Shown piece by piece: positions 36,490-47,804 of a stretch of 64,000 nucleotides of DNA (positions are counted from its first letter, which is position 1; every line of letters begins with the position of its first letter). The stretch covers positions 901,502-965,501 of the forward strand of contig JAAOMT010000200.1 in NCBI GenBank assembly GCA_016748015.1, in the 5' to 3' direction. This stretch comes from Geosiphon pyriformis (taxonomy: Eukaryota; Glomeromycota; Glomeromycetes; Archaeosporales; Geosiphonaceae). The notes beneath the pieces are model-generated. The model ran no database searches, was not told where the DNA came from, and saw nothing but the letters and a program-made list of their open reading frames with translations. The translations under genes and the position numbers were made by a program.

Positions 36490-38350
36490 ATGGTTGAACA
36501 CAATTCGAAAATATTTGTGTGTTTGCTGCTAACAATTTTTCTCGCTTTATTTATATCGAACGAAACTCAATTTGTCGTCAGTCAACCGCAACCAACAACA
36601 GCGAAAACTTATAAATCAGTTGAAGAATGTCTCGCTGCCACTGGAGCAAAAATAGTTTTGGCTTCTGATCCTTTATATCAAGAAGCAAGACTTGGGGAAC
36701 GAATACGGTCTTTATGAGAAGAATTTTTAATTGGTTTTCGTGTACCATTTCTTAATTTTGTATTCTCATCAATTACACAGAGTCCAGCATTATCCCACAG
36801 CTATAACTTTTCCCACAAATACTTCCCAAGTCCAAGCATTAGTTTTATGTAGTACAGGTTTCCAGCACAAACCCATCCCCAGAAATGGTGGTCATAGGTA
36901 AGAATTTGTGGAAATTAGTTTTCAACCCAAAAATATTATTATTCTAATCGATTAAAATATTGTTGTATTTAAGTTATGAAAGTTACTCTTCAAGCGATAA
37001 TTCAATTGTGATTGATGTCAGTAAGATGGTTGATATATCGATAAATCAGAACGCTAAAACCGCTATCGTTGGTGCAGGATGGCGTATTGGCCCATTATAT
37101 CTACGACTAGACCAAGAAGGTTTTACGATAGTTGCTGGAACCTGCCCATCCGTTGGACTCTCCGGGCTTATAGCTGCTGGAGGATACGGTATACAAAGTC
37201 GGCAATACGGAGTCACGTATGTCAAAATTTCTCTTTCGCTTCCAATTTATTCAATTCTTAGTTACATTTTTCATTTAGGGGGGATTTAGTGGCAGAGGCA
37301 AAAGTTGTCACTGCAGATGGAAACCTTGTGAATGCAAACGCACAGCAAAATTCAGATCTTTTTTGGGCAGTGAGAGGTGGTGGTGGTGGAACTTTTGGAA
37401 TAGTTACACAATGGACCCTGAACCTAATTCCATCCTGGAAACAAAACACCGTTTTTAAACTCACCTATCCGTTACAAAGTGCTCTTACCGGATTTAAATT
37501 ATGGTCAGAATGGGCACCAAAATCTCCAAACAATGTTAGCGCCTTTGCCCAATTGAACCAAAATGAATTCATTATTGTTGGTCATTTTCTTGGGACACCA
37601 GATCAAATTAAATCTATCCTTGACGCCGCTGGTTTGCGAAACATTGGAGGGACAAGTCCTTCTGAAACGTATCAACTTACAACCAATATCGGGGCCAGAG
37701 CGTATTTCGCTGGTAATGAGGATCAAAGCGTCCTTAATATTGGAACATCACCATTCACTAGTTCTGGTGGTGGTCTTGTAACTGAAGGTGTCTTGCCTGG
37801 CTTCCCGGCTGGACCCAAGGTTCGACGTGAACTTGAAAAAACAAAGTCAATGTATTTTGATAAACCCCTTACTAGCGATCAGGTAAAGGTCATAATCGAT
37901 CTTATCGCGAGATCTCCTGGTGCTTCATATGCTGCGTTTGATCCGTACGGTGGAATCTTCGCCGGTCAACCTTCGGATTTAACCGCGTTCCCCCATCGAG
38001 CAGGGACTTTATTTGGCTTACAAGTGAGCATTTTCTTGACGGGTGATCAAGCAAAAGATAAAGTTGATTTGGACTGGATAAAATCATGGGATGCGTTAGT
38101 CAGACCTTTTTCAAATGGATATAGTTATCAAGTAAGAATTTCATTCAAGATACTGTCTATCAGTGTATATATATAAACTAAACATTTCTCATGACACTTT
38201 TAGGGATACGTCGACGCAGATTTACAGAATCCTCAAAATTCTTATTTTGCTAACAATCTACAAAGACTACAAGAAATTAAAACCAAATATGATTTAAATA
38301 ATATTTTTTCGAACCCACAATCGGTGAAACCCGACTCGTCGCTAGGGTGA
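36490..38350 (+). CDS. Secreted FAD-linked oxidase, berberine-bridge-enzyme type
   Basis: Five exons: 36490-36707, 36781-36897, 36974-37216, 37279-38131 and 38204-38350, giving 525 residues. Introns are 62-76 nt with GT-AG ends; the first donor (gtcttt) is weak, but joining there restores a family motif. Residues 1-31 form a signal peptide (hydrophobic core VCLLLTIFLALFI). The FAD-binding (PCMH) domain shows PRNGGHSY with His111 and AGTCPSVGLSG with Cys169. These are the two residues that carry bicovalently bound FAD in this family. AVRGGGGGTFGIVTQWTL follows. The last exon has the BBE C-terminal domain (YFANNLQRLQEIKTKYDLNN). Family members oxidise alcohols, sugars or alkaloids with O2 and release H2O2; the substrate here is unknown. 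It lies 1.2 kb downstream of the alternative oxidase on the same strand. Confidence 0.92.
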
Positions 38351-38638
38351 ATCAAATGATAAGCATCATACATGTATTTGAAATAGTAAAACAATTAGGG
38401 ATTCGTATTTTTTCTAAAATTCGATTTTAGATTCTCGTTTTTCCGCTACCCTGTAACTTCCTTTCTCGAATAAAAAACTAGGAGTCGATAACAATTACAT
38501 GTATAATGCATCATGACCTTTTATTGCCTGCTACTCGTGAAGTTCTCGAATTTTTATCTTTGAATTTTTGATAAATTGAACGTATTCTGATACCTCCTCA
38601 TTAAATACTCTGTACCCCAGTAAGTTTCTTATTCCACC

Positions 38639-39091
38639 ATGAAAAACCTTGGATCACCCTTACCTATTCAGATCGATATTCTATTGAAAGAGTTTACCGT
38701 GATATTCCAGAACCATCAAAAAACGGAAACTTCTGCAAAGCTCATTTTTTTTACTTTACTTCAAAAACATTCAATGAATCCTAAAAATTTATTCATTTAC
38801 TTGCTTAACCATTCAAAAACTGGTCTAGAATTTATTATGTTAGGTTTTTTGTATCGTTGGGGAGTTGGGGCGCCAAAAGATTTGAGAAAGGCAAGGATTT
38901 GTTTTTGGAAAAGTTTAGAGTTGAAATTTCGGGCAGCCTATTACTTTTTGCCAGATTTTTTCATAGTTGGGAATGGAGAAAACAAGGACTTGCATTTAGC
39001 CATCAAGTTGCACAAGAGTTTTTTGGAAAATGGAGGGAATGAGCATAATAACGATTTCGCTGTAAGACTATTTCAAAATGGTTGGTTCTAA
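38639..39091 (+). CDS. Short Sel1-like repeat protein
   Basis: Intronless frame of 150 residues. The middle reads MLGFLYRWGVGAPKDLRKAR near residues 67-86, a good Sel1 repeat (LGxxYxxGxGxxxDxxKA). A second, weaker helical pair follows with DFFIVGNGENKDLHLAIKLH. Sel1 repeats are TPR-like scaffolds for protein-protein contact. At 150 residues the protein is short for the family and may be a truncated paralogue or a single-domain adaptor. The N-terminal part (residues 1-60) resembles the linker often found before such repeats in these fungi, but carries no named motif. The start is the first Met, preceded by a stretch with stops in frame. Confidence 0.55.
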   Translation: MKNLGSPLPIQIDILLKEFTVIFQNHQKTETSAKLIFFTLLQKHSMNPKNLFIYLLNHSKTGLEFIMLGFLYRWGVGAPKDLRKARICFWKSLELKFRAAYYFLPDFFIVGNGENKDLHLAIKLHKSFLENGGNEHNNDFAVRLFQNGWF

Positions 39092-39454
39092 AAGACTGAA
39101 ATATATGCTTAAATAATATCTTCGGAGATAATGAGTTAAATTTAAGTCCATAATAAAGAAAACACCTTTTTGAATTTTTTTCCTAAAGAAGCGTTGACTT
39201 GAGAAAATTTTACTTAAATTTGTTTTTAACATATCTGAGAAAGTTAAGTAATGCTCTCTTTCAGATTTAAAATCGAAAATGAGCAAAGTTGGTTTATATT
39301 CAGTTAATTTCCCAGAGGCCAAGGATCCTAGCATTGTTCCCAAAAAGTACGGCACCAACTCAGGAGTCAACTTATGCCCAACACCAATTTCGTGGCTCGG
39401 CTTAAAACCTTGAGTGATAAGATTTATCACGCCACCATTCCCATTCCAAGTTGC
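39068..39454 (-). other. Unassigned minus-strand reading frame
   Basis: A minus-strand frame is open from 39454 down to 39068, overlapping the 3' end of the Sel1-like gene by about 24 nt. Its first 65 codons (ATWNGNGGVINL, then GHKLTPELVPYFLGTMLG) look like real protein sequence. The later half is Lys/Phe/Leu-rich and less convincing. There is no ATG at its beginning, so it could be an exon scrap of a decayed gene. I do not recognise the family. Confidence 0.2.
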
Positions 39455-40367
39455 TCAATAAAAGTTTCGTCGCGTTTTGCGAAATGATTATATTTTGTAT
39501 GAAAATATACCTTTTTTTTGAAATAAGTATATATATGTAATTTCAATCATATGAACACTTAACTCAGATTTTTCAGAAATTAAATAAAAAATGTTGAATT
39601 TTTTTCTTATGTATAAAACTCTGATTGTCAATAAAATATTAAAGATTTAATAAGTTCAGAAACTGTAACATGTATCATGAGAAATAGAAAAACAATGTCA
39701 AAAAAATAAATAAAAATTTAAACATGCCACCATATATTTGAAAATACATCATTAAATTTTTATAGAATTTTATAGAATTTTATTCTTAAGAATATCTCGG
39801 CCAAATAATGAAACAAATATAAATTTTGCAAAATATTTTGGTTCTTATATTGAGGAATTTTAAAATAAAGGATTTGCAAAAAAAATTATATAGGCTTTGA
39901 AGATATTTTTTGTTTGATTTATAATGTTTTACCAAAATCAATAATTTATTGGCATAGCCAAAAAAAATTTAATATTGTTGAAGTACTGAATCAAGTTGTT
40001 TTTTTGGTTTGTTTCTAGTTAATTGATCTGTTTTTTAATATAAATCAACTTGAAATTTTGTATAATTAATATTAAAAAGTTAACTTGAACAGCTTGTGTA
40101 TATTGGCATTAAGATATATTTTTGGTTATCATTTTACTAATAAGTTTAAAATTGATAATTTTAGCTTGACATTAACACTTGTTTTTTGTGAATAATAAAT
40201 GAAAAATACTTGTGTCACTATTTTAATATTAATACTAATGGTAAAATAGTTAAAAATAGAATTGTAATTGGTTTCAACTTTTATAAAAAAATGCTGTAAT
40301 TGTTTTTATGAAAAATTCCAACTTTTTATATGGAGTTATAACAAATTAAAAAATTTTAAATCTTGCT
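39455..40367. other. A/T-rich intergenic sequence
   Basis: No gene or repeat is recognised up to the sharp break at about 40368, where homology to the DUF4238 gene begins. Confidence 0.6.
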
Positions 40368-40661
40368 TTTCCCTTCGTCAAAATCACCTCGGCTACCGTT
40401 CATCTTGTAAACTCTATCTTCCTTAATGAGGTTAAACCAGAACTAGTCCTGACTTTCCTTTCCCCCACATACCTCTATAAGACAATTATCAAATACCATA
40501 AAGAAGAGAGGGTCGGTAGACAACATAACTTCTCAAGTTTAAAAAGGATGTTGTTCATAGTGTTAAACAAAACTCACGAGGAAAACTTGAATCTCAGGAA
40601 AAACTTCCCAGCTGGCCGTACATGTAATTGGAATGTACGCGTGATAGCTTCGGGATCTTGA
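40368..40661 (+). pseudogene. 5'-truncated copy of the DUF4238 gene
   Basis: A 98-codon open frame ends with the same residues as the DUF4238 gene at 16339-17655 (FPFVK-TSATVHLVNSIFLNEV near the start, LKRMLFIVLNKTHEENL in the middle, CNWN...SGS at the end). Homology starts abruptly at 40368 inside the coding region and runs past the stop for about 280 more bases into the 3' flank. The copies therefore share a DNA segment of about 0.57 kb. It is inverted relative to the full gene. There is no start codon, and about 340 N-terminal residues are missing. The frame is still open, so the duplication is fairly recent or constrained. Confidence 0.85.
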
Positions 40662-40940
40662 TCAATATCAACCCCATGAGGAGGATATTGCATATATTGT
40701 TCTTTTTTTTATTTAATATAAATTTTAGTATAACATATGCCTATTTAATATATGTGTTTGATGCAAAAAATTTGATACAGCATACTAGTATAAGAAAAAT
40801 AATTTGAAGAACATTTTTGATCTATTTTTTATTTGTAATTATAGTTGAAATTTTAATGGTTAATTTTAAAACTATTTCAATTTACTTGCATAAAATCCAA
40901 AAAATATATAATAATTTCTATTTAATAAAAAACATATTTT
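40662..40940 (+). repeat. Duplicated 3' flank of the DUF4238 gene
   Basis: Sequence after the truncated copy aligns with the reverse complement of about 16050-16338. Shared blocks are ATTGTTCTTTTTTTTATT-like, TTTGATGCAAAAA, GAAGAACATTTT, TCTATTTTTTATTTGT and CAATTTACTTGCATAA. The alignment fades near the shared AATAAAAAACATATT. Non-coding flank is included, so the duplication was at DNA level and not through a spliced transcript. Confidence 0.8.
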
Positions 40941-43900
40941 ATAAATATTAGCTTTAATAATCATAAGTTTAAGAGATTTTTTAAACTTGAACACAATAAT
41001 AACATATTTTTAACAGTAATTAAAATCAAAAAATAATACGAATATAATTATATATTTAGATAAATATATTATTAATTTTAAAAGCTGTACTTTTAAATAA
41101 AAAATTTATTAACTTTGTTTTAAAAATATTGTATAAAACAATAATTTTTTATCTTTTGACATTATGTTTTTACAAAATATAATTAACAAACAAAAAGAAA
41201 ACAGCAGATTTAAAACTTTTATAGTAAACTATTACAAATTAACGAATTTAACTTAATAGTAAAAATTTTATTAAACATTTTAAAAGTTTTTAACAATAAT
41301 ATCAAGAACTATATTATAAAAAATTACAATATTAAAAGAAATTATAATAAATAATTAATATTATTAAATATTAATTAGCTATAAAAAAAACAAATCAACA
41401 ATTAGCTTTATTATAATAATAAAATACAATTAATTATTAATTTAAATTGAATACAAAATAATTTTGATAAGTAAAAAACTAATCAAATTAATAATATTTT
41501 AGATCTATAATTTTAATCCAAAAATAATTATTAAGAAATATAATAATTAATTTATAAATAAAGTTCTATATTTAACTATTTAAATTTAATTATTTAAATA
41601 AATAACATGTAAAATAAAATATTAGTAAGTTTATAATTAAATTATTTAATATATAAATTTAATATAATTAATCATATAATTATTTTATAAATATTGATAA
41701 AAACCTTTTTATATCTATGTTTAAAATTTTATAAAATTATTAAATCAATATTTATATTATTTTATTATATGTTTAATAAGTATAGTCCAACTACTACTTA
41801 AAATCATAAAACTATACAAACTCTTATATTAAATATGGCTCATGCTTTTTCTATACATGACCAGTCACTTAGGCCAATTAAAGCAATCCTAAGCACCTAA
41901 ATTATCTACAATTAGAAAGTTATGCAAAAAACTAAAACATATATTAAACAAACAAAAATGTAAACCAAAACAAACATGAACATTCAACTTAATACCAAAA
42001 TTATGAATCATCTTAGAAAACCACAAAAATGTTAAATCAGATACAGCCAGTATTACAGATTTATTACATGACAGGAAGTTATGTTTTTTATAATATACTT
42101 TCAGCTTAACAGTCGGCAACTATATAATAGATCTGTAACCTTTAGTAAAACCCTAGACTAAATTGATAATTAATTAATATATTTCTAAAAAAATAATATA
42201 TTTTAAAAATTTAATTTAAGATTAGTTAAATTTGTATTTTTTTAATTTGTTATATAATTTATACAGTTTAAATATTCTAAAACTATATATATATATGTTT
42301 TTTATAATGTATAATTTCTAAAATAAATTAAAATATTATTAAAATAATGCATTATAAAATAATTTAAACAGTTTTAAAGAATTAATATTTATTAAATTTT
42401 AAAAACAACAAATATATTAATTAATCCAAACAATATAAATAAATATATTTTTAAAAACAAAAATAAAAATTTTTTCTTTTTTTTAATTTTATAATCATTA
42501 GATTAAAGAATAAAAAAGTTTTAAATATTACTTTTCTAATAATAACTAATAAAGTTTCTAAAAAAATAATTCTTTTTGTTATAAAAACAATTAAACAAAA
42601 TATTTTAAAAGCATTTTTTTTAAGAATAATAATAAAAAACTGTTTTTGGCAGCTTTTAAAACATTTTTTTTATTTTTGATTAGTGGTTTTTTTTAATCAA
42701 AGTTTTTTTTAAAAGAAATACTAAAATTAATTTTAATTTTTTTTTAAAAATTTCAAAGTTTTTAATAATAAATAGTTAATAATTGGTTTTTTTTGTTCTT
42801 ATAATTACTATTATTAATATTATTTTATAAATAAAAAAAAAAAAATAGCAGTTATTTGTGTTGGTTATTATTATACCAAATTTTAGATAAAATTTTTACA
42901 ATAATTTTGTTAATATAAATAATAACAACAATAACATATTTTTTAAAATAAACCAAAATTAACTATTGACTATATTGTTAAATATAATCTTTTTGGCAGA
43001 TCATTATCAATTTTGAAAACAAAACAAGATATATTTTTAAATATGTTTTTAATCAATTAACTTATAAAATTACTTAATTTAAAAATTCGATCAACCAAAT
43101 AAAAACTAAATTAACATTTTCTTTTTTGTTTTATTTGTTACTTGATTTTGTTAAATTTAAGTCAATTTTAAAAGATAATTTTAAGTTGTTTGTGTAAATT
43201 TTGTTTTTGAGACTTTTTTGGTTGCTGTTATTAAAGTTCATATTAGTAATTCTCTTTTTGATTATATTTAAGATTGCAAAGTTTTTTGTAATAATATTTA
43301 CTTTTATTATTATTATTATTATTGTATTTTGTAATGTTTTTTTAGATAATATTAAAAATGTTTTTGGTGATTTTAGTGTTATTATATCAATTAAGTTAAA
43401 TTTATTGGTTTATAATAATATATTATTGTTTAATTTAAAAACTTTTTTCTGTTATTGTTCTTATTAACTAATTTGTATTAATTAAAAAATACAATATTAA
43501 AATATTTTTTCTGTTTAACTAAAAAGAAATTATTATTTTAAAAAATACTTACAAGATTAAATTCGTCAATTTTTTTTAAGATCAATAATTTAATTTTTCA
43601 AGTTAGTAGTTATATATATTTTACTATTATTAATGCTTTATTGTTATAATTTTTGTTAATATAAAATCTTATGCTAATATTTCTGTTTTTTAATTTTTTC
43701 TACTGTTGTATTTTTGGTTGCTTTTGCTGTTAGTTTTATAATTAATTTTAAACTTGATTTTTTGAAATTTTAGATTTCTGATTTAGTTGCTTTAATTAAG
43801 TTTGTTATTAAACTAATTAATTTTTTAGTTATTCTAATTACTTTTTTTTAAATAGAGATTTATACAAAAACTTTAAAGTAAAAAAATATGATTACTATAA

Positions 43901-46057
43901 TAAATGTTACTAACTACTTTGCTGGTTTTTTTGTTAGTCTGTTTAAAAACTTTGTAAGTTTTAAAACTAAAATAATAATATAAATGCTGTTAAAATATTT
44001 TTTTAAGCAATAAAATTACTAATTATTAGTGACTTTATAGCAAATAAGTAATTTTAATATCAAGTATAATGTTAAAAAGATTAGATTATTTTTAAGTAAA
44101 TTTATTTTTAATAATCAAAACATGAATAATTTTATTGCCAGTTTTTGTAAGTTAGATTTTTCAATTTTTTCTAATTCAGTTTAATATGTGTTTTAATTAA
44201 CTCAAGTAATTAGTCATATATAAAAAATATATAAATTATATCTAATTTAAAAATTTTAAAAATCATATTATATCAAATTATAATAAAGTCACACTTTGTT
44301 AAATCATAATAAAATAAAAACAAAAATAGTATTATTAAATAGTTAAAATAATTATAATATATTTAAAAAACTGTTTTTTATTTGTTTTTTCTGTGTTTAT
44401 ACCAAATTATAAACTTTTAAAATTCAATTTTTATTAATATCTAAATTATATATAATTAATTTAACAAATTAAAAATTAAAAGTAATATATACCAATTTTT
44501 AATTATAATAGTTAATATACAATTTAAAAAAATTATTTTTTTCTTAATAAATAGTAACAAAATAGTTGTTAAAAATTTGAATTTTGTGTTTGAAAAAATT
44601 GTAAATTAATCCAAATAAAAGTGGTTTGTTTTTTTTTAAATTAATAAAACAATTATATAACCAATGTTTTAAAATCAAATTAGCTTTTTTTATTAAAAAT
44701 TTTTGGTATTACATAATAGTTTTAATTTTTTAGAGGTCTCAACTTTTTATTTACGATAAAAATAATAGAAATAAATATAATAAGTTAATTAAAACAATTT
44801 AAAAAACAATTAATGTTTTAATAAAAAATATTTTTGCAAATTTATACTTTTATTTATTTACTATTCTAGAAATATTAAACAATTTAATCATATAAGTTCT
44901 TTAATTAATTATTAAATTATACAAATATAGTTAAAACAATTCAAAAATAACAATATAATATGAACTTTTATAATATTAAAAGTTATTTTTTTTGATATAA
45001 AAATAAATTATAAAAGTTTTTTGTTTAATATTTTATAAAATATTACATTATTTATTATTAATATCTAATAACATAATATATTTTGTGAATTTACAAAAAT
45101 TTTATAGATAAAACAAAAATTTTTACACTAACACTAAGATTTAATTCAAATTTAATAAGATAATTAAAACTTAAAACATAAATAAATACAAAATAAAAAT
45201 ATTATTAAACCAAAATTAGAACCAAATACATAACGAATTTAAAACTTATTATAAAAAAGCCAATAAGTTTTTAATTTGAAAGTTTAACAATATTTTGTTT
45301 TACAATTTTTTAATTTAACTTATTATTAAGATCTTAAAAGCTTATTATTGTATTTAAATCTGGTTATTTTTGGATAAAGTTACTATTATCCTATTAATTA
45401 ACTTAATAAAATACTAATAAACAATATAACCAGCTTTTTTATAATTTAAACAAAAATTATTGGTTTAATAACACAATTTTTTGGCATTTGTAAAAAACTT
45501 AAACTGAATTATATCAACAAATATAGGATTGCTATACTGGTTAGCTGTTAATTAATTCTTGCTAATAACAAAAAAAGAATAAAATTAGCAATTTGTCTTC
45601 AAAAACACCATTTTTAACATTGCTTAATTAACAATAATTTCTGTATATTGTTGTAAATACCAAAATTAAACTGTTTATTAATGTTTTTTTTTCTAATTAA
45701 CATTGTATATTAGTTGTTTCAAAATTCTTAAGGAATTTCTTGAAATCTTGATTAAAAAAGCAAACTAAATAGGAACTATTGTTAAATTTTTCAGACAAAT
45801 CGATTTTGTGTTTAGAAAATGTAAACTGAGTCAAAATAGCGTGACCAACTTGTAATTGAGCAAAGAAATTTTGTAGACAGATATTTTTTTGCAAGATCAA
45901 AGTTTGGTTACACTGGTCTTTTTAGTTTTGTTTTAATGTAGCAGGTAAGTGAATAGCTAATTGAAAACTGGTGTTGATCTACTTGTCGTCCAATTCTTCC
46001 TTATATATCTGAATCCCAATTCCAAATTTTGTTACTAGCTGATTTGATCAGTCAATT
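40941..46057. other. A/T desert
   Basis: Near-pure A/T with long poly-A/T runs. Open frames at 41889-42119 (minus) and 43201-43467 (plus) are low-complexity or motif-free and are not called. From about 45.7 kb composition becomes more mixed. A minus-strand frame there (45697-45900) shows no motif and may be an old mobile element. Confidence 0.6.
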
Positions 46058-46075
46058 TTCTAGAATATTCCAGAA
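46058..46075 (+). promoter_or_regulatory. Perfect four-unit heat-shock element
   Basis: TTCTAGAATATTCCAGAA has four alternating 5-bp nGAAn units, the binding site of a heat-shock-factor (HSF) trimer. No heat-shock gene is visible beside it, and it lies 1.6 kb before the first CaaX-peptide gene. It could regulate nothing, belong to a mobile element, or act on the array. Confidence 0.5.
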
Positions 46076-47382
46076 TACTCAATGGTTAAAATTGGTATAG
46101 TATATTTAAATAAATATAATTACATATTTTAATTGTAATTTTCCCAAAAACATATTTACATGTTGAAATAAATCGAAAATTAAATTAAATTTTTTAAGTT
46201 ATTACGACATTTTTAATATTAAAAACTACAAATAAAATATTTTATTTATATGTTTGATTTAAAAATAGAAATATAATTATGTAATTATGCTTAAATTAGA
46301 TTTTTATATATAATTTTAAACAAAAGAAATTTAAAATCTAAGATTTAATAAATGATCCAACACAATTATTATTATTTGCTGAAGTTTTTCTATTAAAGAA
46401 CTCAAAGAATATAATAAAGCTGACTACTGAAACTGATAATGCTTTAAATGAATTCTTGAATGGAAACATTAAAGATATAAAAATTTATTTTGGTATTGTC
46501 TTAAAAGATTTAATATTATTTAAGCTGCAGGTTATAAATAACGTTATGTAGAATTCCAAGTATACTTATTTTTTGAAGAAAAATGTATGCATAAAATCTA
46601 CACTGCTCATTCTACTTGAAAGTTTCCTGTTTTCTTATGTTTGACCTAATAATAAAAACATCTTTTTTAGAAAAAAATCAAATTATCTAAATTGGGTTAA
46701 TTTATTTCGCCCTTTAACAGGTTTTATTGTGCACCACTAATTAGCAACAATTCAATAAGACGTTTAAAAAATAGGAATTAAATATATACAAATACGAAAT
46801 ATTTAAAATACAAAGCAGGCATCTTTACAATTAATACAGGAGGGGTCCGCAAAATTATCTAAAACCTAGATTAATGAAGAGCCTAAATTGGGTTATGTAA
46901 ATCGAATAATTCGAGCTTTTTTAAAATAAATTTTTCCTATGCACACTTAGCAAAAATTCATTAATGCCTGATAATATTAAATTCTATTTCTTACTAACTA
47001 CTTGATTTCAAAATTTCCTTCAGATTGATTTTGAAATTGAAAAGCATTCGTTTATGATTGATACTTATTCTAAAAAACGAAAAATCATTTTATCACAATT
47101 TTTAAATTATATTTTGCTTTCGAAAAGGTTTAAAAAAGATATCCATTTATAATCATGAATTCAAAGGTATTTTCCGTCCTAGCGATAAAGTTTCTTGCAT
47201 GTATTACTTAGCGTTAAACAGCAGGAACTGGAATAATCAAAATTTAGAGTTTTTAATATTGTCTGTGAGTAAATATGTATTCATTGTACAACTATAACAC
47301 GTTTTACAGAATACCCTTTAAAAAGCCTGTTTACGGTATTGTAAATTCATGCATCCGCTATGTAATATATTGCATTGCAAAG

Positions 47383-47558
47383 AACAATGACCCACCTTTT
47401 GCCTTTTTAGACTAATAATCTGATATGTTTTTAGGGCATTGTTAGTATTGCTTTAACAATGCATCTATTAAATTTATGATTAAATGAAATAATATTTTGA
47501 CTTTTTTAACATTCTGCTTCAGTTAATATTGTTTCTTATCACATCTTTTTCTATAAAA
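47383..47558 (+). promoter_or_regulatory. Promoter of CaaX-peptide gene 1
   Basis: AACAATG, the HMG-box consensus (WWCAAWG), lies at 47383-47389. A perfect inverted pair follows: GCATTGTTA at 47436-47444 and TAACAATGC at 47454-47462, with a 9-nt spacer. ATTGTTT at 47528-47534 gives a further reverse site. The TATA box TATAAAA is at 47552-47558, 121 nt before the ATG. The order is repeated in the other units. Confidence 0.6.
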
Positions 47559-47672
47559 TTGATCGTGCCCTTACAATTTCTTTCATTTAATCCAACCAGA
47601 AGAAGTACGAAAAAAGAAAAAGAAATTGAGTTCTCAAATTCAAATTAAACCAAATCAAATAACTTAAACAAA

Positions 47673-47804
47673 ATGCAACCAACAACCAACAATCAATCCT
47701 CATTCAATCCGCTCTCAATCATTGCTCCTGGCAACGGCTCAATTAAAGGACCAACCGGTGACCCAGACGATGGCAGTGGCACTGGTCAATGCTCGATCAT
47801 GTAA
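47673..47804 (+). CDS. CaaX lipopeptide (pheromone-like) precursor, copy 1
   Basis: Intronless 43-codon gene. The product starts MQPTTNNQSS, has a Gly/Pro/Asp-rich middle (GSIKGPTGDPDDGSGTG) and ends QCSIM. Cys-Ser-Ile-Met is a strong farnesyltransferase CaaX box (prelamin A has the same four residues), predicting farnesylation, removal of SIM and carboxymethylation. Length, Pro/Asn/Ser-rich N-terminus, lack of a signal peptide and a CaaX end match a-factor-type fungal pheromone precursors. MQP at the start and IKG-x3-DP before the Cys recall yeast a-factor. There is no coiled coil, so a G-protein gamma subunit is unlikely. Start context is AAACAAAATG with A at -3. Five more copies encode the identical peptide. 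Maturation sites and receptor are unknown; the pheromone role is inference. Confidence 0.78.
   Translation: MQPTTNNQSSFNPLSIIAPGNGSIKGPTGDPDDGSGTGQCSIM

Noticed and set aside
43201-43467. 88-codon hydrophobic frame in the desert
   Set aside because: Almost all codons are A/T-only (Phe, Ile, Leu, Asn), as expected of random open frames in this composition. No motif or start context.
47673-47804. G-protein gamma subunit (also CaaX-ended)
   Set aside because: At 43 residues it is too short, Gly/Pro-rich, and lacks the helical coiled-coil and NPF-type region of gamma subunits.
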